Made by a program: the position numbers and the translations under genes. DNA of 5,572 bases from the NCBI GenBank assembly GCA_021784265.1, contig JAJXTA010000241.1, forward strand, positions 1 to 5,572, written 5' to 3'. Position 1 is the first letter of the stretch; every line of letters begins with the position of its first letter. The stretch comes from a bacterium (GTDB lineage: Bacteria > Verrucomicrobiota > Verrucomicrobiia > Limisphaerales > J093). Positions 1 to 5,572 of the stretch are shown here, one piece after another. Below the pieces are notes generated by a model. The model was not told the origin of the DNA and did no database searches. It worked only from the letters and a program-made list of their open reading frames with translations.

Positions 1-2037
1 GAAGCGGTCCGTGGCCGCCGGGTATAACACGTGCCAACCTCCAAGCTGGGCGCCGGGTGCGAGGACGAGGCAGGGACGGCGTGCGCGCCGCCACTCGGCC
101 ACCACCCGCCGGTAGATCGGGGACCGCTGCGGCGCGGGACTCACCGCCAGGGCGCCCAACGAAAACTCGCTGGCGATCAACGCCACCCCGCCGACGTGCC
201 GGCTGTCGCCGTGGGTGAGGACCAAGCGCGTCAGCCGGTTCACCCCTTGGCCGGCGAGAAACGGTTTCACCACGAATTCCGCGTCCGAGGCGCCCCCGGC
301 GTCCACCAACAAATCATGAGCGCGGCCAGGGGCGTCGATGAAGATCGCGCTCCCACCGTGCACGCCCAGCACGGTGAGCTTCACCGCCCTCGACTCGGCC
401 AGCCACACGCCGCCTTGAACGGCGAGAATCAGCCCGAGCACCGACGCCGTCCACCAGCGATAGCGCGGGTGCACCAGCCAGCCGGTGAACACCCCGGCCA
501 GCAGCCCGTGGTAGAGCAGCAACACCCCCACCCCGGGAGCGGGCGCGTAAAACCAGGCGCCGGGCCAGGTCGTCAGCCAGTTGCTGAACCGGACCATGAG
601 CGTCATCCACCACCAGGCGCTGCAGTTGAACAGCTCCGTCAGGGTCGGCAGCCAACTCCCGCAGGCCAAACTGCCCAGGTTGCACATCAAGGCCAGGCTG
701 CTGAGCGGGACGATGACCAGATTCGCCAGCAGGCTCACCGGGGTGACCAGGTGGAAGTACCAGGCGATCAGCAGCAGCGAGCCCAGCCACGCCGCCAGCG
801 ACGTGGCCAGACTCAACGCCAAGTGACGCGCCGGTCCGCCCAACCACCGGCGCCAACGCGGCACCAGCACCGCTGGCACCCAGGGATCGGGGGCCAGCCA
901 ACCGCTCAACTCCCGGTTGATCGGCGGCAAAAACAAGGCGAGGCTCAGCACCACCAGGAACGAGAGTTGGAAACTGGCTTGAAACAACTGCTGCGGCTCC
1001 CAGACCTCGATGAGAAAGGCCGCCCCCGCCAGCGAGTTGAGCAAATCCACCGGGCGCCGCAGCGTCCAGCCCAGGATCACCACGCTCATCATGATCGCCG
1101 AGCGAATCGCCGAGGATTGCCACCCCGTGGCGCCGGTGTAGAGCCAGATCAACGGAATCACCACCCAGCCGCACGCCCCGCGCGGCACCCGCACCACCCG
1201 CAGCAACGCCACCAGGATCCCGGCGATCAACGCGATGTGCAGCCCGCTGATGGCGAAGATGTGCATCGTGCCGGTCTGCATGAACGGGGTCGAGACCTCG
1301 TCCGTGAGGGCGGTCTTCCAGCCCAGCGTCATCGCCCAAAGCAACCGCAGCGACTCGTCCTCGGCCGGCAGCCCGCGCGCCAGGGTCGCCTGCGCCCAGG
1401 CCCCGAAGCGGTCCGCCCAGGGCGGCTGCCGGAGCCGAGAGCCGGATTCGGCGAGCCGCCAGTCATTGGTCGTGTCCGCCTGCAGCTCGTAATAGACCCC
1501 TTGGGCCGCCAGATACGCGCGGTAATCGAACAACCCTTCCGCCACAGGCCCGCGGGGTACCCGCAGCAGCCCGGTGACCTCCACCTCTTCGCCGCCGAAG
1601 AAGCCGGGGGGCAAGACCGCCAGGGTGTTCACCGCCAACCGCCCCACGACCGGCAGCCAACCCTGCGGCCGTTCGAGGGCGTGGGCCTCGACGACCGCCA
1701 GCGCACGCCACCGCTCCTGCTCGTCCCGCACCGAGACCCGCGTCGATGGTGTCGCCTCCAGCCGGCCCCGCACCGTGACCAGTTCGATCCCCTCACCCAC
1801 CACCCGCCGCAAGTCCGCCGGCGAGAGGAGGGCGGTGCGGGAGGCGAGGTTGACCCAACCCGCCAGCAACAACAGCGGCCACAGCAACCACGCCCGCCCT
1901 CGAGCGAGACCCAGGGCCCCCGCGGCGAGCACGCCGACCAGCGCGAACAGCAACGCCAGCGGCGGGACACAATACCTCCCCAGCAACACTCCGCCCACAA
2001 ACACCAACGTCACCATCAACAGGGGACGCTTCCTCAT
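1..2037 (-). CDS. comEC: ComEC/Rec2-family DNA internalization channel (partial, C-terminus off the left edge)
   Basis: Inner-membrane channel that carries single-stranded transforming DNA into the cytoplasm during natural competence. The frame is open for 679 codons from ATG at 2037 to the window edge. Residues 5-65 are very hydrophobic (about three membrane spans). About 80-215 form the DUF4131/OB-like region, ending in the typical FDYRAYLAAQGVYYEL (170-185). The Competence domain follows with HIFAISGLHIAL (259-270), an SAIRSAIMMSV stretch and FQASFQLSF (352-360), all family hallmarks. A metallo-beta-lactamase-like domain begins near 553, with VDAGG (578-582) and THGDSRHVGG (608-617). Two motifs in it deviate from the usual form (LGVHGGSA for LDVGQGDA; R613 for the Asp of DxDH), so nuclease activity is doubtful. 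AGGAAGGA lies 11 nt upstream of the ATG. Family members are usually 700-850 residues, so the missing part is probably the end of the last domain. The gene is divergent from the glycan operon and probably unrelated to it. Confidence 0.93.
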   Translation of the reverse strand, partial: MRKRPLLMVTLVFVGGVLLGRYCVPPLALLFALVGVLAAGALGLARGRAWLLWPLLLLAGWVNLASRTALLSPADLRRVVGEGIELVTVRGRLEATPSTRVSVRDEQERWRALAVVEAHALERPQGWLPVVGRLAVNTLAVLPPGFFGGEEVEVTGLLRVPRGPVAEGLFDYRAYLAAQGVYYELQADTTNDWRLAESGSRLRQPPWADRFGAWAQATLARGLPAEDESLRLLWAMTLGWKTALTDEVSTPFMQTGTMHIFAISGLHIALIAGILVALLRVVRVPRGACGWVVIPLIWLYTGATGWQSSAIRSAIMMSVVILGWTLRRPVDLLNSLAGAAFLIEVWEPQQLFQASFQLSFLVVLSLALFLPPINRELSGWLAPDPWVPAVLVPRWRRWLGGPARHLALSLATSLAAWLGSLLLIAWYFHLVTPVSLLANLVIVPLSSLALMCNLGSLACGSWLPTLTELFNCSAWWWMTLMVRFSNWLTTWPGAWFYAPAPGVGVLLLYHGLLAGVFTGWLVHPRYRWWTASVLGLILAVQGGVWLAESRAVKLTVLGVHGGSAIFIDAPGRAHDLLVDAGGASDAEFVVKPFLAGQGVNRLTRLVLTHGDSRHVGGVALIASEFSLGALAVSPAPQRSPIYRRVVAEWRRARRPCLVLAPGAQLGGWHVLYPAATDRF

Positions 2038-2048
2038 TGCCTTTGCCG

Positions 2049-2056
2049 TCCTTCCT
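2049..2056 (-). promoter_or_regulatory. Likely ribosome binding site of comEC
   Basis: AGGAAGGA on the minus strand ends 11 nt before the ATG at 2037. The spacing is slightly long, but this is the best purine-rich match nearby. It supports the ATG that starts MRKRPLLMV just ahead of the first membrane span. Confidence 0.4.
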
Positions 2057-2206
2057 CGCGACTCGTTCTGCCCGTAGGAGACACCCCCGGCCGCCCCAAC
2101 ACAAGCCCAACCTCCAGCCGCGGGAGTTGAACAGAAGGAAACCACGGGCACCATGGGGAAACGCGCTCGACCGCCCGCGCGCCGGGGAAAAGAAGGAGAT
2201 TCTGCG

Positions 2207-2224
2207 GCCGGGACGGAACCCGGC
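2207..2224. repeat. Short perfect inverted repeat (6-bp stem, 6-nt loop)
   Basis: GCCGGG, a six-base loop, then CCCGGC. No T-run follows on either strand, so it is not a standard intrinsic terminator. GC-rich DNA gives such stems by chance. It lies just before the GTCC array. Confidence 0.3.
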
Positions 2225-2231
2225 CCTGCCA

Positions 2232-2271
2232 CCCGGTCCCGTTGTCCCATGGTCCGGTCGTCCGATCGTCC
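2232..2271. repeat. Tandem array of five 8-bp units ending in GTCC
   Basis: Five consecutive octamers read CCCGGTCC, CGTTGTCC, CATGGTCC, GGTCGTCC and GATCGTCC. The last four bases are invariant at an exact 8-bp period, while the first four vary. On the minus strand this is GGAC every 8 bp, about 195 bp upstream of the comEC start. Flanking octamers do not continue the pattern. Possible roles are a multi-site protein-binding region or a decayed simple repeat; the sequence does not say which. Confidence 0.65.
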
Positions 2272-2688
2272 CCTTGCCGCACAAAAGGGCTTGATGTGCC
2301 GGGGCGGGCCGTCTAGGAAACGGCGAGTGTATTTTCTCGATGGGACACTCCTTCGGTTTCAGTGGCAAGAGGTGTTGTTCGCGGAGCACCCGCGGCGCCT
2401 GGAGCTGTTGAAACTGCAAGCCCCCTGGCCGCTGACGCCCTTGCGCCTCCGAGTCCATCGCAATCATGCCTTCGAGCCGGCAGCCGCCGCTCGGTCCTGG
2501 GACGCCCAATTCGCCTCCGATGTGCCTGACTCGGGAGGCGCCACCTTTGGCGACACGAGGCCGACGAATGCTGCGGCAGGAGGCGCTGGGACGCGCTGCG
2601 GCCGGTTCCTGGGTCCTGGGCAACGTCCGACCACCTCCCGGGCCGGCGGCATTGGACCTGGACGCCCAGGCAAGAAAGCGCCCAACTC

Positions 2689-3276
2689 GTGAGTCGGACC
2701 CCGTTTCATCCGCAAGCCCTGGTAGAGCCCGGTGCCACCGTTGGCACCGGCACGCGCGTCTGGGCGTTTGCCCATCTCGCCCCCGGGTCGCGCGTGGGAC
2801 ACGACTGCAACGTCTGTGACCACACCTTCATCGAGGGGGGGGTACGCGTCGGCGACAGGGTGACACTCAAGAGCGGCGTTTACCTCTGGAGCGGGCTGGA
2901 GATCGAGGACGACGTTTTCGTCGGTCCCGGAGCGGTATTCACCAATGACCTGCGCCCCCGAAGCAAGCGCTACCTGGACCAGCCGCTGAAGACGGTGCTC
3001 AAGGTCGGCTGCAGCGTCGGCGCTGGGGCGGTCATCCTTCCTGGGCTTACCATCGGCCGCTGGGCGATGGTCGGAGCCGGTGCCGTGGTCACAAAGGACG
3101 TGCGTGATTTTGCTTTGGTCATGGGCAATCCGGCCAAGCAACGCGCCTGGGTTTGCCGTTGTGGCGACAAGTTGCCCAGCGTTGCCGAAGACCGGGCGCG
3201 GTGTCGCTGCGGGCGCGCCTACAGGCTGGCCGCCGGAGTCTGCGTGCCATGGGAGGAGGCAGCGCGGGCGTCCTAG
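2689..3276 (+). CDS. fdtC: Left-handed beta-helix sugar N-acyltransferase, FdtC/QdtC type
   Basis: Cytoplasmic enzyme expected to transfer an acetyl group from acetyl-CoA to the 3-amino group of a dTDP-3-amino-3,6-dideoxyhexose, the last step to dTDP-Fuc3NAc or dTDP-Qui3NAc. The 195-residue protein has hexapeptide-repeat turns from about 7 to 136 (ALVEPGATVGTGTRVW, FIEGGVRVGDRVTLKSGV, AVILPGLTIG, MVGAGAVVTKDV). It also has the family signature FVGPGAVFTNDLRPRSK (77-93) and ends the helix with GNPAK (146-150). A short tail carries two CxCG pairs (C156/C158 and C172/C174), resembling a small zinc ribbon. GTG 2689 is chosen because the conserved FHPQALVEPGA begins at residue 6. No clear Shine-Dalgarno is visible, and the start overlaps an upstream stop (GTGA). 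Position in front of the ketoisomerase and aminotransferase genes supports the role. The exact sugar and acyl group are inferred. An eight-G run lies at codons 49-52. Confidence 0.88.
   Translation: MSRTPFHPQALVEPGATVGTGTRVWAFAHLAPGSRVGHDCNVCDHTFIEGGVRVGDRVTLKSGVYLWSGLEIEDDVFVGPGAVFTNDLRPRSKRYLDQPLKTVLKVGCSVGAGAVILPGLTIGRWAMVGAGAVVTKDVRDFALVMGNPAKQRAWVCRCGDKLPSVAEDRARCRCGRAYRLAAGVCVPWEEAARAS
2835..2842 (+). repeat. Run of eight G inside the acyltransferase gene
   Basis: Eight consecutive G bases span codons 49-52 (Glu-Gly-Gly-Val) of the acyltransferase gene. Slippage by one base would shift the frame within the first quarter of the protein. Such runs act as phase-variation switches in some surface-glycan genes. 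Here the run is short, so that role is only a possibility. Confidence 0.9.
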
Positions 3277-3297
3277 CCGCGGATGGCCCGGGGCTAG
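3273..3297 (+). repeat. Inverted repeat around the acyltransferase stop codon
   Basis: CTAGCC (3273-3278) pairs with GGCTAG (3292-3297) across a 13-nt loop. The first arm includes the TAG stop. There is no T-run, so it is a poor terminator and may at most be an mRNA processing or stability hairpin between the first two operon genes. Confidence 0.3.
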
Positions 3298-3318
3298 TCA
3301 TCTCCTGCCACAGGATTT

Positions 3319-3726
3319 ATGAACCTTGACGACTGCAAACTGATTGACCTGCCCAAAATCACCGATCCACGCGGCAATCTGACCTTCGTCGAAGGCGGCC
3401 GGCACGTCCCCTTCACGATTCAACGGGTTTATTACCTCTATGACGTCCCCGGCGGCGCCGAGCGCGGCGGCCATGCCCACAAGGAGTTGCACCAGTTGAT
3501 CATCGCCATGTCCGGCAGCTTCGATGTCGTCCTGGACGATGGCACGCGCAAGGGCCGTTTCCATCTCAACCGCTCCTACTACGGTCTCTACGTCTGTCCG
3601 ATGATCTGGCGGGCACTCGACAACTTCTCCTCGGGCTCGGTTTGCATGGTCCTGGCCTCCAATCATTATGCGGAGTCCGACTACTTCCGGGACTACCAGG
3701 ACTTCCTGCGCGCCGCCGCACGCTGA
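3319..3726 (+). CDS. fdtA: dTDP-4-keto-6-deoxyhexose 3,4-ketoisomerase, FdtA/QdtA (WxcM-like cupin) family
   Basis: Cytoplasmic cupin that converts dTDP-4-keto-6-deoxyglucose to the 3-keto sugar, the substrate of the adjacent aminotransferase. The 135-residue length is normal for a stand-alone family member. Visible motifs are DPRGNLTFVE (16-25), RVYYLYDVPGG (36-46), RGGHAHKELHQ (49-59) with the conserved histidine pair H52 and H54, VVLDDG (70-75), IWRALDNFSSG (96-106) and ASNHYAESDYFRDYQDFL (113-130). In characterised homologues one histidine of the HxH pair is the proposed catalytic base. FdtA gives the galacto and QdtA the gluco C4 configuration. I cannot tell which this is, so the symbol is a family label. 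In some species this domain is fused to the acyltransferase (WxcM), whereas here they are separate genes 42 nt apart. AGGA sits only 3 nt before the ATG, so the ribosome site is weak. Confidence 0.92.
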   Translation: MNLDDCKLIDLPKITDPRGNLTFVEGGRHVPFTIQRVYYLYDVPGGAERGGHAHKELHQLIIAMSGSFDVVLDDGTRKGRFHLNRSYYGLYVCPMIWRALDNFSSGSVCMVLASNHYAESDYFRDYQDFLRAAAR

Positions 3727-3798
3727 AATGGAGCCCCGAGGCCACCAACCGAGGCCCAGCCCGCGCCGCGGCGGTGGTCCGTGGGCGCTAGCCTGAGT

Positions 3799-4917
3799 AT
3801 GAAGGTACCGTTTCTCGAACTCAAGCCGACGTACCTCGAACTGAAAGAGGAACTCGACGCGGCTTATCACCGGGTGATGGATTCGGGCTGGTACCTCCTC
3901 GGCAAGGAACTGGAGGCCTTCGAGGCTGAGTTTGCGGCCTATTGTGGCGTGCAGCACTGTGTCGGTGTGGGAAACGGGCTCGAGGCCCTCCACTTGGTTC
4001 TCCGGGCCTTCGGCATTGGCGCCGGCGATGAGGTGGTAGTGCCTTCCAACACGTTCATCGCCACCTGGCTGGCGGTTTCCTACGCCGGCGCCACCCCGGT
4101 GCCCGTCGAGCCTGACCCGCGCACCTACAACCTGGACCCCGCACGCCTCGAGGCGGCCCTGAGCCCGCGCACCAAGGCCATCCTGCCGGTCCATCTCTAC
4201 GGCCAACCCGCGGACATGGACCAGATCGTGGCGCTCGCCCGGCAGCACGGCCTTAAAGTGATCGAGGACAACGCCCAAGCCCAGGGCGCTCGTTACCGGG
4301 GCCGGACCACCGGCGGGCTGGCGGACGCGGCCGGGAACAGCTTTTACCCCGGCAAAAACCTGGGTGCCTTCGGGGACGCGGGGGCCGTGACGACAAACGA
4401 CCCGGAGTTGGCCGCCAAGGTGCGCGCCCTGCGCAACTACGGGTCGAGCCGCAAGTACTACAACGATGACCAGGGCTTTAATTCCCGGCTGGACGAACTC
4501 CAAGCCGCCTTCTTGCGGGTCAAGCTCCGCAAGCTGGACGAATGGAACCACCGCCGCCGCGACGTGGCCCACTCCTATCTGACTGCGTTGGAAGGCTTGG
4601 AGGGGTTGACGCTCCCCTTTGTGCCCGCCTGGGCGGAACCGGTCTGGCACCTCTTCGTCATCCGTCATCCGCGACGCGACGCCCTCCAGACGGCCTTGGC
4701 CGAAGCCGGGATCGGGACCTTGATCCATTATCCCGTGCCACCGCACCGGTCCGGGGCGTACGCAGCCAGCGGCTTCCCGCCGAACGCCTTCCCCCTGGCC
4801 ACGACCCTGGCCGACACGGTCTTGAGCCTGCCGGTCGGCCCCCACCTGAGTCCGGCCCAGCTCGATGCCATCGTTGCCGCCCTGCGCGGGCTTGGGGCCG
4901 GTAACGGGGTGGCTTGA
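3799..4917 (+). CDS. fdtB: PLP-dependent sugar 3-aminotransferase, FdtB/QdtB type (DegT/DnrJ/EryC1/StrS family)
   Basis: Cytoplasmic fold-type I aminotransferase that adds the amino group at C3 of the dTDP-3-keto-6-deoxyhexose made by the neighbouring ketoisomerase, normally with glutamate as donor. The 372-residue length is typical. Motifs in order: VPFLELK (3-9), [14 protein letters not shown] (29-42), [11 protein letters not shown] (56-66), [20 protein letters not shown] (81-100), [12 protein letters not shown] (129-140) and [11 protein letters not shown] (154-164) with D157 as the pyridine-nitrogen contact. Then come [15 protein letters not shown] (181-195) with K186 as the Schiff-base lysine, LRNYGS (211-216), [14 protein letters not shown] (227-240) and [11 protein letters not shown] (306-316). 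ATG 3799 is preferred because homologues begin at MKVPFL. A GTG at 3781 would add six residues, and neither has a good Shine-Dalgarno. It lies 72 nt after the ketoisomerase gene and one base before the flippase gene. The assignment to 3-amination rests on the FdtA and FdtC neighbours. Confidence 0.93.
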   Translation: MKVPFLELKPTYLELKEELDAAYHRVMDSGWYLLGKELEAFEAEFAAYCGVQHCVGVGNGLEALHLVLRAFGIGAGDEVVVPSNTFIATWLAVSYAGATPVPVEPDPRTYNLDPARLEAALSPRTKAILPVHLYGQPADMDQIVALARQHGLKVIEDNAQAQGARYRGRTTGGLADAAGNSFYPGKNLGAFGDAGAVTTNDPELAAKVRALRNYGSSRKYYNDDQGFNSRLDELQAAFLRVKLRKLDEWNHRRRDVAHSYLTALEGLEGLTLPFVPAWAEPVWHLFVIRHPRRDALQTALAEAGIGTLIHYPVPPHRSGAYAASGFPPNAFPLATTLADTVLSLPVGPHLSPAQLDAIVAALRGLGAGNGVA

Positions 4918-4918
4918 G

Positions 4919-5572
4919 GTGAAGCCCCGCGCGCCAAGCCGGGAGGGAGCCGGTAAGCCTCAAGCGGACGGACCGGCTCAGGCGGCCCACGAGGGCCAGC
5001 CCGCCGGACCGCTGCTGCAGGCCGATGCCTCCGCTCCGCCGAGCGCGGCCAGCCCGGTCGATCCGCGCAACCACTCCTACGGCCAGATCCTGAAGTCGTC
5101 CGCCCTCATTGGAGCCTCATCGGTGGTCTATCTGGCGTTCGCGGCGGTGCGGAACAAGGTGATCTCGCTGGTGCTGGGCCCTGCCGGGATCGGGTTGGTG
5201 GGGGTCTATACCGCGATCGCTGAGGTGGCCAAGAGCGTCGCGGGGATGGGGCTGAGCAACAGCGGGGTGCGCCAGATTGCGGAGGCGGTCGCCAGCGGCG
5301 ATCGCCCGCGGGTCGCCCAAACCATCATCACCCTGCGCCGTGTGGCCCTGGTGCTAGCGGCGCTCGGGGTGCTGCTCCTCGTGGCCCTGAGCGGACCGGT
5401 CGCGCGCTTTTCCTTCGGCGACAGATCCCAGGCTCACTCGGTGGCACTGCTTTCGCTGGTCGTCTTCTTCGGAGCAATGTCGGGCGCGCAGTGCGCCGTG
5501 ATCCAGGGCATGCGCCGGATTGGCGACCTGGCCCGCACCACGATCCTGGGCAGCGTGTGTGGCACTGTTCTC
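4919..5572 (+). CDS. wzx: WzxE-like O-antigen/lipid-linked oligosaccharide translocase (partial, runs off the right edge)
   Basis: Inner-membrane flippase of the MOP/PST superfamily, expected to move an undecaprenyl-linked repeat unit to the periplasm. The frame is open for 218 codons from GTG 4919. Residues 51-218 match the start of this family: SYGQILKSSALIGASSV (53-69), LVLGPAGIGLVGVY (84-97), GMGLSNSGVRQIAEA (109-123), ITLRRVALVLAALG (137-150), a hydrophobic span at about 142-158, FSFGD (164-168), and VIQGMRRIGDLARTTILG (194-211). Four or five membrane spans are visible of the usual 10-14. Residues 1-50 are an unusual Ala/Pro/Gly/Gln-rich polar extension. No in-frame ATG, GTG or TTG occurs between 4922 and residue 51, so GTG 4919 is the only standard start upstream of the conserved part. 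It lies one base after the aminotransferase TGA, with a weak GGGGTGG at 4906-4912, which suggests translational coupling. The transported glycan is not identifiable. Confidence 0.88.
   Translation, partial: MKPRAPSREGAGKPQADGPAQAAHEGQPAGPLLQADASAPPSAASPVDPRNHSYGQILKSSALIGASSVVYLAFAAVRNKVISLVLGPAGIGLVGVYTAIAEVAKSVAGMGLSNSGVRQIAEAVASGDRPRVAQTIITLRRVALVLAALGVLLLVALSGPVARFSFGDRSQAHSVALLSLVVFFGAMSGAQCAVIQGMRRIGDLARTTILGSVCGTVL

Larger units (their letters stand above)
2038..2688. other. 651-bp gap between divergent genes, no recognised gene
   Basis: This gap separates the starts of comEC (minus) and the glycan operon (plus), so promoters for both should lie here. No confident sigma-70 promoter is visible. 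The least GC-rich patch, about 2315-2360, is the most promoter-like. A plus-strand frame, ATG 2153 to TGA 2692 (179 codons), is open across most of the gap, and its stop overlaps the GTG of the acyltransferase gene (GTGA). Its middle (about 2325-2460) reads like a plausible soluble protein, for example VYFLDGTLLRFQWQEVLF. Its ends are low-complexity and Arg/Pro/Gly-rich, third-position GC is lower than in the neighbouring genes, and I recognise no family. It could be a small hypothetical gene, a gene remnant or chance. The gap also holds the GTCC array at 2232-2271 and two small hairpins (2207-2224 and 2657-2670). Confidence 0.6.

Noticed and set aside
31..2130. A 699-codon open frame on the plus strand
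   Set aside because: It is antisense to comEC and its translation is Arg/Pro/Gln/His-rich with no known motif. The minus-strand frame carries clear ComEC signatures, so this is a shadow caused by high GC.
2291..2319. Possible promoter TTGATG, 17-bp spacer, TAGGAA for the glycan operon
   Set aside because: Only four and three of six bases match the sigma-70 boxes, the spacer is nearly all G and C, and the start codon is about 370 bp away. It is too weak to annotate.
1793..2623. A 276-codon minus-strand frame across the gap and the comEC start
   Set aside because: It overlaps the first 245 bases of comEC in another frame, and its translation is low-complexity and Gly/Arg-rich without recognisable motifs.
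2657..2670. Hairpin CCTGG-ACGC-CCAGG 18 nt before the acyltransferase start
   Set aside because: A five-base GC stem is expected by chance here and does not cover the start codon. There is no sign of a riboswitch or terminator.
3736..3756. Direct repeat of CCGAGGCC in the spacer before the aminotransferase gene
   Set aside because: There are two 8-base GC-rich copies 13 bp apart with no further units, which is likely chance.
3298..4845. A 515-codon open frame on the minus strand
   Set aside because: It lies opposite the ketoisomerase and aminotransferase genes, whose catalytic motifs are intact on the plus strand. Its own translation matches no family I know.
1..5572. Search for CRISPR arrays, tRNA/rRNA genes, transposases and attachment sites
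   Set aside because: No regularly spaced repeat of sufficient length, no tRNA-like cloverleaf, and no transposase or integrase motifs were seen.

Overview
The window is a GC-rich bacterial segment, probably from a Gram-negative organism: it carries a comEC-type competence gene and genes for a dTDP-deoxyaminosugar and an O-antigen-type flippase. The protein style (DegT/FdtB, QdtA/FdtA and a WzxE-like translocase in one run) resembles what I recall from Verrucomicrobiota and some Deltaproteobacteria-like phyla. That placement is an impression and cannot be proven from this sequence.

Layout. Positions 1-2037 (minus strand) hold most of a comEC/rec2-type DNA-uptake channel gene, which runs off the left edge and so lacks its C-terminus. 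Positions 2038-2688 are a 651-bp gap between divergent genes. It has no convincing gene but holds a tandem array of five 8-bp units ending in GTCC, and an open frame that touches the next gene through a GTGA overlap. From 2689 to the right edge four genes run on the plus strand as one likely operon: an FdtC/QdtC-type sugar N-acyltransferase (2689-3276), an FdtA/QdtA-type 3,4-ketoisomerase (3319-3726), an FdtB/QdtB-type PLP aminotransferase (3799-4917) and a WzxE-like translocase (4919 to beyond 5572).

How they work together. The three enzymes form the full branch from dTDP-4-keto-6-deoxyglucose to a dTDP-3-acylamino-3,6-dideoxyhexose (dTDP-Fuc3NAc or dTDP-Qui3NAc): ketoisomerisation, transamination at C3, then N-acylation. 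The flippase would move the lipid-linked repeat unit containing this sugar across the inner membrane. The upstream steps (RmlA, RmlB) and the glycosyltransferases are not in the window.

I see no undescribed system. The points most worth a second look are the divergent metallo-beta-lactamase motifs of ComEC, an eight-G run inside the acyltransferase gene, a 50-residue low-complexity extension on the flippase, and the unexplained gap with its GTCC array. No tRNA, rRNA, CRISPR array or insertion sequence was found.
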